Source: Leguminivora glycinivorella (Eukaryota > Arthropoda > Insecta > Lepidoptera > Tortricidae). From it: a stretch of DNA of 64,000 bases. Positions within the stretch are counted from its first letter, which is position 1. Each line of letters starts with the position of its first letter. Under the pieces are notes generated by a model. That model was not told the origin of the DNA, made no database searches, and was given only the letters and a program-made list of their open reading frames with translations. Below, in pieces: positions 52,560 through 63,661 of the stretch. Where the stretch lies: positions 6,274,501 through 6,338,500 of the forward strand of contig NC_062982.1 in the NCBI RefSeq assembly GCF_023078275.1. The letters are read 5' to 3'. The translations under genes and the position numbers were made by a program.

Positions 52560-52660
52560 AAAAAACACTCGACTAATTCACCTTTTATAAACAAAAAAAT
52601 AAATCAAAATCGGTAGATCCGTTCAGGAGCTACGACACGATGCGATGCCACAGACACACA

Positions 52661-52705
<45 letters not shown>

Positions 52706-52742
52706 ACAGATAGACACGTCAAACTTATAACACCTCATCGTT
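52560..52742 (+). repeat. Family F-like copy with (AC)n
   Basis: CACTCGACTAATTCACCTTT, AAAATCGGTAGATCCGTTCA, GGAGCTACGACACGATGCGA, an (AC)n tract (52657-52700), and CGTCAAACTTATAACACCTC. It is joined directly to a G fragment. Confidence 0.6.
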
Positions 52743-52855
52743 TTACGTCGAAACACAACTTTCTACGATAATTGGTCAAGTGCGAGTCGGATTTCGACTC
52801 TTCCATACAATTTAGTCATGAGCGCCTGATGGAATGTGATAGCAACGATTTCACA
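52742..52855 (+). repeat. Family G fragment
   Basis: AAACACAACTTTCTACGAT, AAGTGCGAGTCGGATTTCG, AGTCATGAGCGCCTGATGG match 23525-23620; similarity then stops. Confidence 0.6.
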
Positions 52856-54100
52856 AACAAATAGTAGAAGTTTAGTACATTTCGTACTTTCAAGACGTTA
52901 TATCTCGGAAACGATAATAGCCTAGGAACCATCCGGTCTTGCTACTACTGGGAAAATAACTTAATTCTATAACAGTACTTTTTATGTCACCAAAAATTAA
53001 GTTTGGTAATTTGAAATAGTTTTTTTAGTTAAGCCACCAAAATTTGTGACAAAAAACGTATAATAGAATAAAAAAAATATTATTTTAATTCACTAAAAAT
53101 CAGGCGAAAATGGAATCAGGACTTTTGTTTTAAATTCGACTACTTTAATTTATGACCTTTATAACACATTAAGAATTAAAACCTATTTTTGTGAATGATA
53201 CTTCGTAGTAGCAAAAAGCGGACTAATTAAATCAGTTATGACACAAGCAATAAAAGGACAAGTGAAGTTATGGTTGTTTTGTATATACATTATGTGTTGA
53301 AACACTATGAAAACTGAAACCACCCCAAAAACAAGACGGATGTTCAATATTTTACTAGCTCGGAATAAAATTCACGGCAAAAATTACATAAGCAAAAAAA
53401 TTGGAACAGACTTTTCGTTAGGATCATAATAAAGAAGAATAAAAATTAATCCACCTTTAAATGCTCGCCAAGAAGCGCTAAAACCACATACGTACGTACT
53501 GAAATAAGTATTTTCATATTCTTCTTACCTACAAACTCTCTACCATTGACGATGTAATTTCCTGCATTATTTCAAAAGTGACTCATGTGTTCAACCGCAT
53601 TTTCATTACATCATGGTATGAAAATATATTTCGTCGCCACTACTATCGCTTAAACAGCTCAGGTTGTACTAGCGAAACGTAAAATGACGGACGGTCCTGA
53701 TGTCGTGGGTTCGATCCCCGGCAGTCGAAATGAACTGTTTTTGGTTTTTATTTTATTTTTCTTTTACCGCCTTTTTACCCCCTTTATTTAAAATATTGTT
53801 TTTTTTTTGTTGTATATAACATTTTATTTAATGCTGTGAGTAATTTAGGTACAGTCAAGATATTTTAAAATGTTATTAGACACATGTAATGCAATAAGGT
53901 CGAAAACTGTATTTCAGTATTAGTATTGATTGAAGGTAACCTAAGGTTCAACATCGTTCCTCCCTGCAACCGCAATACTCTGTCTTAGCTAACCATCGCT
54001 AGACCTTATGCCCCTAATAAGGATTACAAATGTACAGTGACAGTTGTCCGGTATGACTCATAGATTTATATATTATTAAGCTAGATTGAGTTGTTAGGCC
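52856..54100. other. Mostly unclassified; one B-box
   Basis: At 53690-53735 GTCGTGGGTTCGATCCCCGG is a strong B-box in a tRNA-like or SINE-head context without a visible cloverleaf. The remainder is AT-rich and not recognised. Confidence 0.4.
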
Positions 54101-54495
54101 AAAAAGTGTGTCCACATGAGGGGGTAAAGTTGGGGCTGGTGTCCCTCTCGCACTTATTGCCACTGTCAAAATTATTTGAATGACGTCATCACTGTCATTG
54201 TTTGGGGATACCAGTCAATATTCAAAGTTACTACCAAATCTACTAATACCGAATTAAAGGTTTTTTTTAATTGCGCAAATCTTTGGTTTTATGGCTTCAT
54301 AATAATGACTTACCAATTCGCTACAAGGTATTAATATCCTTGCCTCGATATAATACAAAAATCATTTAAGAAGTTTATTAACTTAGTTATCATACAGGTA
54401 AAAACACTACTACTATAGTAATCTCTTTAACACTGGTCACACGTGCGAGAGGGACACCAGCCCCAACTTTGACCCTCTCATGTGGATACACTTTT
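54101..54495. mobile_element. 395-bp DNA-transposon-like element, 53-bp inverted ends
   Basis: 54101-54153 (AAAAAGTGTGTCCACATGAG, then AAGTTGGGGCTGGTGTCCCT, CTCGCAC) is inverted at 54443-54495 with a few changes and a one-base indel. The interior is AT-rich and non-coding, so this is a MITE or internally deleted transposon. No clear target duplication was identified. Confidence 0.8.
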
Positions 54496-54803
54496 ACTAT
54501 CCTAATAAGAACGTTTTTCTGCACCGGTGATAAAGTTCAATTTATTATGGCAAAAAAAGTGTGAGCTCAGTCCCTATTGAAAGTCCATGGTATGACTCAA
54601 TGAAAAATTGGCTAAATAGTAATCGGAAAACAAGCAAAAAGGGTAGAATATATTTCTATAAGTTATTTCGTTGGATTACATTACAAAATGAATGTATAAT
54701 ACATTATAATACTCGTTGTAATTGCATAGATTTAAATAAATAATTTTATTAGTTCAAATTAATGACCGTCAAGGAACAAAAACTAATTGAGTCGCTATTA
54801 GAC

Positions 54804-54929
54804 CGTTTTCACATTATCCGATCCGATAACGGATGTCGGAAGGATATCAATAGATGAATCCAAGATTCCGCCTCTAATGTATGGGATATCGGTCCGACAT
54901 CCGATATCGGATCGGAGAATGCGAAAACG
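54804..54929. mobile_element. 126-bp palindromic MITE (CCGATCCGATA core)
   Basis: CGTTTTCACATTATCCGATC and GATAACGGATGTCGG at the left are inverted at the right as CCGACATCCGATATCGGATC, GAGAATGCGAAAACG. The arms are about 35 bp with a few mismatches. This arrangement is common in moth genomes. Confidence 0.8.
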
Positions 54930-55204
54930 CACTTAGGTCTACATTTTACACTTTTGAAAACCAAGATTAATTAGAGTCAGTTGTATGGTCGGTATGTAGT
55001 GTAAATAAAAAGTCGAAAAGTAGTAGGTTCTTTCTATACTTTTTGCTATGTATTTTATATTTCAATAGGCAGGCTTCTGTACCCATATTACAGTACTTTC
55101 AATATGTGCTATCCTATAATTAAATTCGGACACTCGCGTAGACACTTCTAATATTATTTGAATGGCATTACCAACATTAAATCTCCTTTTGAAAATAAAT
55201 TTTA

Positions 55205-55290
55205 AAGAATATGTAGCATTAAGTTCGCCTTTTGTAACTTTATATTTTTACTGTGCAATAAAGTTTAAATAAATAAATAAATAATATCCC
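55205..55290 (+). repeat. LINE 3' end, same family as 31554-34036
   Basis: GCATTAAGTTCGCCTTTTGT, then GTGCAATAAAGTTTAAATAA and an AATA tail. It is only the last 80 bp of the 3' UTR, so very strongly 5'-truncated. Confidence 0.65.
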
Positions 55291-56428
55291 ACTATCAGAT
55301 CAGAGCCACTGGTATTTAATTTAAAACAAATGCCTATAATAAATAAATCCGATTAACCTTTGGGTTGTCTGCTGTCGAATTTAATTATTTTCATAGAAAA
55401 TATTTTAATTTGTATCCTTCCAGCTCGAGATTCTTGGAAGCCCTGTAAATTTTTCTTTGTGACAAGATATGACATGTCAGGAAATTTACACATACATACA
55501 TTACATACATTTATTGTAATAAACGTAGTACAAGTGACCAAGATAAAGATGATACAGTAGGGTATTTTTAAAGTTTATGTAATGAAGAAGTATAATTGCG
55601 GCCTTTTTTAGGTATTTCTATTTATGGAATAAATTGGAAATATCTAATACCTACATACTTATTATATATTGGTAGCGGCTCCATTCGTTCAATATTCGTT
55701 CGAAATTCATTTTGACATTTAAGTCATTTGAGCATATTATGACAAAAGGTATTTTGATAAAGAGTTTTTAGTGTGTCGCAGTTCCATTTGCAATTTTGAT
55801 ACTTAGGTCTTTATACACTAAGTTGGTTATGGCATGAACGATTTTTTTCCTAAGCAGATAAGAAGTTAACGTTATTAGCATCAACAAGAATGTTATAAAT
55901 GCAATTTAGACCCAGATTTTTAAAACATTTTTGTTATGAATTGTGCGTCCTTGTATTTAATGTCATTGCAGTAGCTTGTACTTATCAACTTATAATATAA
56001 ATAAAACATAAAAAAAATGAATTAAAAAAGCTGTAATATCTACGACCTACGTATGCGACGACTGAGATTTGAACCCGTGACCTGTGGCTTGTAAGTCTAA
56101 CGATAATCGCCGGGGCTATACCTGGCCGTGACAAATGGGTCGAAATTAGACTTTGCATAGCTTTCGCGTGTTTGTAACAAGCGTTGCTTCAACGATTCTG
56201 AAGAATGGAAGAATACATTTCACAAGATGACGGAGATCTGTCAAATGGTAGAAGAGAAAAACGTGAGATAGATGTATGTACTGACAAGTATATACTCTTT
56301 TCGACGACTGTCAAATCGCATGCCTAAAATAAATATGTAATTTTTTAAATTACTTTGGACTTTATTATCGGTGGGAAACGTCTGTTTTTAATCTACCTAA
56401 AATATTACTTATGTAGAAATACGCATGT
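55291..56428. other. Unclassified, with a tRNA-like minus-strand segment
   Basis: 55424-55470 resembles the right part of 24762-24860. At 56040-56135 the minus strand reads CACGGGTTCAAATCTCAGTC (B-box variant) after CTTACAAGCCACAG, a probable SINE head or tRNA pseudogene. Otherwise nothing is recognised. Confidence 0.4.
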
Positions 56429-56607
56429 AATGAGGAGGAACACTCAAAGGATACGACAGATGGCGCCACCCTATTAGTCCGTGAGACGTGAGAGCAAGAA
56501 GCTGATAATTATGTTTTTTTCTCTCTCTCTCACATATGAATGACAGTGACATGACTCTTGCATAGGCGCCGCCTGGCGGGGTAAAATGTCAGTGTGCCTC
56601 CTCATTT
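56429..56607 (+). mobile_element. MITE with AATGAGGAGGCACACT ends
   Basis: The ends AATGAGGAGGAACACT and AGTGTGCCTCCTCATT are inverted. The interior has GACAGATGGCGCCACC, a CTCTCTCTCTC run and GGCGCCGCCTGGCGGG. An opposite-strand copy lies at 63265-63455. Confidence 0.75.
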
Positions 56608-57299
56608 ACGTTAATGTGTAATAGAAGAACAGAATAAAAAGCATGCGACACGGCTCATCACCTACTCTCGGCCCAGCTCCACTGGCGTGGTGGTTTGCCA
56701 TATGGATTCCTAAATGTAAGACACTAAGGTCCAAACCAAACCACGCAAAAAATGTAAATATATTATTAAATTAAAGTATTAAATAAAGGTCAAACTTATT
56801 GGTTGGATTATCATGCTGTTAATATTGTTAAATACGGACAGTAAAAGTCAACCTCGTACTATTATCTGTTCCTAATTTGCCCGGTCAAATATTTAGATTT
56901 TTTATTTCGATATAAATATATTGGTGGTTTTTATATGCTAAATATCTGAAATATTATGTGCTATTCATTTCTGCTTAAAAATATCTATTGTTATTTTTGC
57001 TCTATAGCACGTTAGAAAAAATTCGAAAATTCTATATCATTAAAAAAAGTCTTATTTCCCGTCATATATTTAGGTGGCTTCGGGTTGTAAACCTTAAAAC
57101 TGATTTTTTTTTACATGTGTCCACCATTAAATTACTGTGAGGTATTTTGCTGAAAGAAAACGCTTATTTTTTGGGCGTAGTTTTTTTTAATATCTTCCAT
57201 TCCAAACTATTGGTGGATTCGAAAATATAGGTTTTTTAAATTGCGATTAAACGCTGTATATGAAAAAAAACTACTGTTGTAGAATTATTTTCAAAAATA
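56608..57299. other. No recognised feature
   Basis: AT-rich, unclassified. Confidence 0.4.
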
Positions 57300-57559
57300 T
57301 CGCACCGTTCTTAGGCTATAAGAGATAGACCAAAATGGACTTCAGATTTGGGCTTTCGGTGGCACAATTGTGCCACACGAATTTTATATTTTCGTATATA
57401 TAGACATTTTTTTGGACCGATTTGGATAATTTTTTTTTCAAAAAAATCTAACCCGGGTGTAAAATCTTTATTTAAAATAGTATTTAGGTGTTTTTGTAAT
57501 ACATTTCGGGCCGCTAAGAATCAGCCACATACCATTGTAATTTTTTTTTATTAAAAAAA
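57300..57559 (+). repeat. Family G-related fragment
   Basis: CTATAAGAGATAGACCAAAA, GGACTTCAGATTTGGGCTTT, CGGTGGCACAATT and TTTTCGTATATATAGACATT match 23665-23745. Confidence 0.5.
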
Positions 57560-57717
57560 AAACTAATTAAAATTTTGAATAACCTCCGACATAGTGGACC
57601 GATTACCATCAAACATGGCTAAGAACACTCCCGACTAATTCAGCTTTCAAACAAAAAAAACTAAATCAAAATCGGTTCATCCGTTCGAGAGCTACGATGC
57701 CACAGACAGACACACAC

Positions 57718-57772
<55 letters not shown>

Positions 57773-57820
57773 CGTCAAACTTATAACACCCCGTCGTTTT
57801 TGCGTCGGGGGTTAAAAATA
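57560..57820 (+). mobile_element. Family F element with long (GACA)n
   Basis: CTAATTAAAATTTTGAATAA, CCTCCGACATAGTGGACCGA to CGTCGGGGGTTAAAAATAG. The GACA run at about 57720-57770 is the longest among F copies. The 5' CCCCCGAC motif is mutated to CCTCCGAC. Confidence 0.8.
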
Positions 57821-57961
57821 GTAATTAATTTGTCATTGGAAAGTGACAACAAGACAAAGTTGGAAGATAATTAAACGGTTGGTTTGTATTAAAAAGCAGT
57901 AGTTTTTGCTGATGGCAGTTATTGAGGTGCTGCACGCAACAAAAATGAGGCAAATGTGGAA

Positions 57962-58097
57962 TAGTATATTGTGCAACAAGGGAGGTAAGGGGGATTTTGT
58001 CGACGAGTGTTTTAACTCGCGACAGCCGCAGGCTGGAGAGAGTTACTAGACACGAGTTTACAAAATCCTTACCTCCTGAGTTACACACAATATTTTT
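57962..58097. mobile_element. Imperfect palindromic element
   Basis: GTATATTGTGCAAC, GGAGGTAAGG, GATTTTGT and CGAGTGT at the left face ACACGAG, ACAAAATCCTTACCTCC and GTTACACACAATAT at the right. A small hairpin CAGCCGCAGGCTG is at the centre. It is a foldback or MITE; no second copy is visible. Confidence 0.5.
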
Positions 58098-58300
58098 CAT
58101 AACATTTGCGAGGAAAACTCAGAGAAAAAAAAATCATAAGGCAAAATCTTCAATGAATGGCGGTGTTGTACTGCTCGTTGCTATGGCAACGCGGTCAAGC
58201 GCAATCGAGATGGCCGTCACAATTTCCTGCCAGATTGCAAATTATAATGATTTATCTACGTGAAATTTACAAAATAAATGTAAAACACACTGAAATAATA

Positions 58301-59092
58301 CTTACTGCTTACTGCTTACTGCTAGCCTTTCTCCGCAGACGTTTAGTCTGGTTGCCTTTGGCATAGGCCTCTCCCATATTTCTCCATGTTTCTCTGTCTA
58401 GAGCTTGTCTTCTCCACAAGGCTCCAGCTACCTTTCTGAATTCATTTTCCCATCTCATTTTTTGTCCGCCATCCTTCCTTTTGCCATCTCTTGGGTACCA
58501 TGATGTTATGTCCTTAGACCATTTTTCTCTTTTATCTCGGAGCATGTGGCCAGTCCATTTCCATTTTAGTTGCTTCATTGTCTGATTTACGTCAGTTATC
58601 TTTGTTCTTTTTCTAATGGTATCCAACTTTATTCTATCTTTAAGTTTTATATGCAACATGCTTCTTTCCATGCTATTTTGGCAAACTTGGAGAGCTCGCC
58701 TTTCCTTGTCCGTTAGGGCCCAAGTTTGGCATCCATACGTGAGACAGGGAAGGATACATGTGTTAAAGACTTTGGACTTAAGGTTTGTAGGTATTTGGTT
58801 GTTTTTCATGATTTCTCGTAGTGACCAATATCTTTTCCATGAGTTCCCAATTCTAGTGTCTACTGCTTGTTGCATCAAATTTTGAGGTGATATTACTTGC
58901 CCGAGATAGGTGTATTGTTCTACATATTCAATGAGGTTGTTGTCTATGAGTATCTCTCACTGTTCGTCATTATTTTTGTTTTTTCGGTGTTCATTGTTAA
59001 TCCAACTTCTTTACTGACATCAGCTAGTTGTTGTAACATTATGTTTAGGTCTTGTGGGTTGTCGCTAAGTAGAATAATATCGTAGTAGAATA
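58301..59092 (-). pseudogene. RTE-like LINE reverse transcriptase, 5'-truncated
   Basis: The minus strand starts within the catalytic box (YYDDIILLSDNPQDLNIML region) and continues GLTMNTEKTKIMT, EYVEQYTYLGQVIS, SWKRYWSLREIM, LPCLTYGCQTWAL, then WKWTGHMLRDKREKW and a K/R-rich C-terminus ending near 58309. That order is the usual C-terminal half of RTE/BovB-type polymerases. A single one-base deletion near 58955 breaks the frame. The 3' end is an AGTAAGC repeat. A perfect 14-bp duplication ACACTGAAATAATA flanks it (58287-58300, 59093-59106). Confidence 0.88.
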
Positions 59093-59106
59093 ACACTGAA
59101 ATAATA

Positions 59107-59469
59107 GTAAAACATAAATAAAATTCATTTTTCATACCGTATAATATTTTTTTATAGCTTAATAGTCAAATTTCAGTTGTGCAAAAAAATCCTTGGCTGA
59201 TTGAAACATCCTTTGCCTGAAGTATTGTACGGATTGTATTATTTTTTAAAACTAAATGCATTATTCCCTTGGGAATAAAATAGTACAGTACTCTTCAGTA
59301 CACGTAGACGCAATGAGACCTTTAAACAGCAAATGTGATGAAAAAAAATATCTCTCACAAGTTCGTCATGCCAACATTGTTGAAGAAAAATAAGACACAA
59401 ATTATTTCAAAAAAATTAAAAAAAAAGCATTTGTTCGTCATAATTTTTAAACAACTCTCTAATATAACA
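59107..59469. other. No recognised feature
   Basis: AT-rich and unclassified. An apparent lysine-rich frame at 59335-59580 is compositional. Confidence 0.4.
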
Positions 59470-59560
59470 GTACCAATGCTCGAGAGTGTACCAGTAGATG
59501 ACACCTTAAATCTTAAGTTATTGTCAATAAATGTGACAAAGGCTTATCGAGCACTGCACT
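59470..59560 (+). repeat. Family K repeat
   Basis: CTCGAGAGTGTACCAGTAGA, TGACACCTTAAATCTTAAG and GTCAATAAATGTGACAAAGG match 30505-30600 and the reverse complement of 62124-62217. Confidence 0.5.
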
Positions 59561-60036
59561 GGTTGATATGTATCCCATAGCCCATAGGTATTAGGTACCT
59601 TTAAAATTGAAGGCAAGTTTGATGTCCTCCCAGAATCCGTGAACCTGGACAATTCAAGTGAAGGTCGAACGGGCGAAGCCGAGTAAGGTAAGGGCAGCTA
59701 CTGTAGTTTATAGATAACTCGAAAGTTACAACCCTTTGACAACACGTTAAAATTAGATTAGATTAGATTCATTTATTTCATAATACAAATTACAGTATAA
59801 ATTGCATGTCAATCTACAAGAATTCATATTATTTTAGAAATGTCTATACTTTTTTTGATGAACCCCATACTGTAGAAATGTAGACCCTCTCGGGGAAACT
59901 TCAACAGCGAACTCACATCAGTCAAAATAAATAGTTATTTGTTTTACAAGGGGGCAAAGTTGTTGATTAACCGCACGTGCCAATATTGATACACGAGCAA
60001 ACGAAAGATTCTAATATTTAACCGCGAGCGAAACGA
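59561..60036. other. Unclassified with repeat ends
   Basis: At 59755-59795 a (TTAGA)n run followed by TTCATTTATTTCATAATAC looks like a minus-strand LINE 3' tail. At 59940-60030 ACAAGGGGGCAAAGTTG and CGCGAGCGAAACGAGC resemble the start of family X (34617). Confidence 0.4.
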
Positions 60037-60185
60037 GCAGTCAGGTAGCCTGATGGTAAGCGATCATTGACGCCCATGGACACCCGAAACACCAGAGGTG
60101 TTGGAGGTGCGTTGCCGGCCTTTAAGATGGGTGTACGCTCTTTTCTTGAAGATTTGAAGGCCGTATCGCTATTTTGACCATATGT
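60037..60185 (+). repeat. Lepidopteran SINE-like repeat (GCGTTGCCGGCCTTTAA)
   Basis: GCCTGATGGTAAGCGATCAT, CCCATGGACACCCGAAACAC, CAGAGGTGTTGGAGGTGCG, TTGCCGGCCTTTAAGATGGG, CGCTCTTTTCTTGAAGATT. I recognise this as a repeat common in moth genomes but do not assign a formal name. The minus-strand frame across it is not a gene. Confidence 0.6.
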
Positions 60186-60812
60186 GACATGTAGGTACAT
60201 ATTATGTAATGCATGGACAGTTAAAGGGTGAACTAAACAAAAACAGCCAGAGGCCATTGAACTTTCAATAATGAATCTAAAGATAACCAAAATATCCAAA
60301 ACTTATGGAACACACCTCACTTTAAATAGTATCAAGATAACCATTTAAAAATAGCGGTTCAGTGCCCCAGCATTCTTTGAAATTATCTACAAGATAAAAT
60401 AACGAATAGTTAAACTTTAACAACATTAAACTTGGTAACTTTATCACTAAACGCTCTGGTAATTGACTTTTAAGTTAGAGGTAAAAGTGTTGCCAGGTAA
60501 AGACATTGAAAAAGCGGATGTCAAAAAATCGATCATAGTCCAAAAGTTTTTTTTTATGACAAACCTAATGAAAAAGTACCCAGCTATGTAATTGCGATCT
60601 GAAGATAAAAGGTTCCATATTTTTTGTGTCGCTTACTTCAGTCAAAATACAGAAGTTCGTTACCAAGATACTATCCCTACTACTATTCTCATTTATCTTG
60701 GAAAGGTTTGCATTATAATAACATCGAAAGCTAAGTTATCTTTATTTCTGACAAGATAACATTAACCTGTAGCACTTGACACTTTGGCAAAACTTTACAC
60801 TATTGTAATGTT
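60186..60812. other. No recognised feature
   Basis: Unclassified. Confidence 0.4.
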
Positions 60813-60813
60813 A

Positions 60814-60924
60814 CAGTCTGATCAAAAAGAGTAGAAATTAAAAAGTGGCAACATCGTATTGTCGTCCAGCTTTCTCACACATATTGATACACTACAATTT
60901 TGCCACTTTTTTTTGGTCAGACTG
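60814..60924. mobile_element. Small MITE, CAGTCTGATCAAAAA ends
   Basis: CAGTCTGATCAAAAAG and AAAAGTGGCAA at the left are mirrored by TTGCCACTTTTTTTTGGTCA, GACTG at the right. It is 111 bp, with imperfect pairing in the middle. It may be related to Tc1/mariner MITEs; the superfamily is inference. Confidence 0.6.
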
Positions 60925-61169
60925 AATACGATTGTATTGTAGCATAATGCTATTGCTTTCCAAGGGTCCTAGGCATTTTTTTAGTTGTTGATGCTACAGC
61001 AGAAATTGGTTATTCAGAATCTACCAGCACCAACATGCAACTTATTTCAGTCACGACGTCTATAGACGCTTGTACTAACACAAAATAAGTACACATTTGA
61101 CTTTTCTACATCTTGTGCGTACGCTACGAAGATCGGTAATGGTGCTCCCATACTGGGTTGTTATAAATG

Positions 61170-61243
61170 TTATATAACATGGTGTGACAGGGACAGCGCA
61201 ATGGCGTGATGGCTCGCTGTCCCTGTCACATCATATTATATAA
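61170..61243. repeat. 29-bp inverted repeat around CAATGGCGTGATGGCT
   Basis: TTATATAACATGGTGTGACA, GGGACAGCG (61170-61198) pairs with 61215-61243 with two mismatches. No second copy is visible. Confidence 0.7.
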
Positions 61244-61489
61244 AATGTATAAAAGCCTTAAAAGCGCGGGATAGCATTGTCTCTGGCAACACTGCCCAAC
61301 TATCTAACCTTTAGTGCGCTCCACCTAGCCTTTGTCTCGATAAAGTTTATTTAAGCACGGCTCCGCTCAAATAACTTAACTTGCATTAAGGTGTAGTGTC
61401 AGAGGTTCAACTTACAGAAAACAATAATGATTTTAGAGGCAAGTAGAGGTAACTTCAACTTCAAGGACTAGTGCCTTCAACGTCTAAGG

Positions 61490-61800
61490 TAAGATTGAGA
61501 TGGGTATGTTAAGGTGGTTCGGGCATGTAGAGAGGATGCATGAGAGGAGATTAACGAAGAAAGTATACGGAAAAAGAGTGGAAGGGTCAGTTGGAAGTGG
61601 AGACCTAGGCGAACTTTTCATAATCAAATCGGGGAAATATTGCAAAGGCCAGGTCAGAAGTACTCGAAACCGACGAGCGCGTATGAGAAACGGTATGAAA
61701 GTGAGTGAAGCGAAGGTGGTTTGTCAGGATCGTAGTAAATGGAAATCCGTGATCTCTGCCTACCCCTCTGGGAAACGGGCGTGATTGTATGTATGTATGT
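61490..61800 (+). pseudogene. RTE-like LINE C-terminus and (TGTA)n tail
   Basis: LRWFGHVERMHERRLTKKVY, then the frame shifts near 61600, where the expected basic stretch continues as RPRRTFHNQIGEILQRPG in another phase, and returns as NRRARMRNGMKVSEAKVVCQ, DRSKWKSVISAYPSGKRA and a stop. The RWFGHVERM and YPSGKRA motifs mark the very C-terminus of RTE-type polymerases. The tail GGGCGTGATTG(TATG)n equals the tail of element U. Confidence 0.85.
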
Positions 61801-61829
61801 CTAAGGTAAAAGTAGAAGGTTGAAACGAT

Positions 61830-62074
61830 CATATTATTAAATTAAAACGGGACTTAATCGCGTAACACTTACGTTTATATTTAACCCGACGTTTCGGACA
61901 TGACATTACGTCCGTGGTCACGGGTAGACTGGCTGGGAGTTGTATCAACATCTTCTAGCTGTACGAGTTTTTCGAACTACCCGCACTTGATTGTCATAGT
62001 CATTTGTCGAAACGTCGGGTTAAATATAAACGTAAGTTTTACGCGATTAAGTCTTGTTTTAATTTAATAATATG
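61830..62074. mobile_element. 245-bp MITE, 67-bp inverted ends
   Basis: Arms 61830-61896 (CATATTATTAAATTAAAACG ... ACCCGACGTTTCG) and 62008-62074 are inverted with three mismatches. The interior has ACATTACGTCCGTGGTCACG. It is non-coding. The pattern with ACCCGACGTTTCG is a familiar insect MITE style. Confidence 0.88.
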
Positions 62075-62123
62075 AGTGAAGATCGTGTTAGTTTAAATCA
62101 ATATGTTGAAACGCTAATGCCAA

Positions 62124-62217
62124 ATTTTCTATGACAACCTTCTGTCACATTTATTGACATTGACTAAAGATTGAAAGTGGACAACCTGGCACCTACTGGT
62201 ACACTGTCGAGCACTGG
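62124..62217 (-). repeat. Family K repeat, minus
   Basis: Reverse complement gives CAGTGCTCGACAGTGTACCA, GTAGGTGCCAGG, TCAATAAATGTGACAGAAGG. Confidence 0.5.
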
Positions 62218-63264
62218 CTACCTTTATTACTTAGTTTTTTTTTATAAATAAAATTATAGGACATTCTTGTTAGCTGAGCTTGGGCTCCTATTTAGAATCA
62301 CTAGAGTCTAAAATATGATATTATTTTACACTCTTGTGGATAAAATGGAATTTTGCTAAGTATTTATGTTTTCCAAGAATCGTGAGAGCCTTTACCAAGT
62401 TTACCAGTTGGTGTACTCAAAATATAATTCCCAATTAATTTCGACGTGACTATCCACACTAGCCAATGCCCTATAAAGACTGTGTAAACGGGGTCCGTGG
62501 TATTTGTAGACCTTTGACCACCTTGTGTAACATGTTATAAAGTTAATGGTACGATACTGACCTGTAACAAGCCGTGTAATTATAGGGTTTGTGAGACCGC
62601 GGGAACCCCATACTTTCGCCATTTTGAGATAATTAAACAAAAATATTTACATAACCTCTAACACGATATGTTGATGGTTGTATTTGTTACTTGATATCAA
62701 AATCGTCACGGATAAATGACATTGTATGGAGGAAGAAAAACAGCGCTACTAAAAAGTTACTTCTTAAAAGAATAATTATTACATACATTTGCCGCCTTGC
62801 GGGTTAAGAAAAAAACAGTGCGTGGAGTGCGGAAGATCTGAAATTTCCTAACATAACCTCAAAAACATTTTTTTCAAGTGGCCATCACGTTTTTGCGTTT
62901 CGTTATGTCCATCGTTTTACTGTTTTAAATATTTACATTGCTATTTGCTCAAGTTATTGAAAAAACGAACATTAACACATTTTGCATTCGATCTAAATAT
63001 AAAACACACACATTCTAACCAACCATTCCACCATTCAAAACCATTCTGGGCATTATCTTCTGTCACTGACTGAGTGAATAAGTGAATGAATGGAATGAGT
63101 GAGTCGCGTCGAGACTGAATACTACGCGCTGCCAGAATGTTACGCGCTGAGTGAGCGGCATTTCACGCAAAAGTATAACAATGACTGAGTGTTACGCGCT
63201 GTCAGTCGGAAAGTCGCATTAGAAGTTCTTCTAAAACGTCATAATTTCATAGAATTATAAGGAG
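62218..63264. other. Unclassified
   Basis: A T run plus TTATAGGACATTCTTGTTAG (62252-62275) is a SINE-B-like 3' scrap. Repeated TGAGTGAATAAGTGAATGAA and ACGCGCTG motifs near 63065-63195 are simple degenerate repetition. No gene is seen. Confidence 0.4.
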
Positions 63265-63455
63265 AATGAGGAGGCATACTGACATTTTATCCCGCCAGGC
63301 GGCGTCTGTGCAAGTGCCTAGGCATGTCACAGTCACTCATAATTATGTGAGAGAGAGAGAAAAAAAACATCTTCTCGCTCTCACGTATGATATTTTTTAT
63401 CTGTGCGATGGACTAATAAGGTGGCGCCATCTGTCTTTGAGTGTGCCTCCTCATT
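63265..63455 (-). mobile_element. MITE with AATGAGGAGGCATACT ends, inverted copy
   Basis: This is an opposite-orientation copy of 56429-56607: TTTATCCCGCCAGGCGGCG, GTGAGAGAGAGAGAAAAA, GGTGGCGCCATCTGTC and AGTGTGCCTCCTCATT. Confidence 0.75.
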
Positions 63456-63661
63456 AGGTAAAGTCGTATGCGTTGAAGCTAAACTATATGTAACTGTTGG
63501 CTCTATAGTCCGTTTTTAAGATTAGAGTAATAACGGTCGATTTTACCCGTTTCATCACAACATATTGCAGTCATATCTAGAAAATATAAATAAGATGACT
63601 TGGAAATAAGTTGTTCACGTTATGATTTTAAAAAAAAGTGTAAAATATGTTAGCTTTTAAA
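63456..63661. other. No recognised feature
   Basis: AT-rich, unclassified. Confidence 0.4.
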
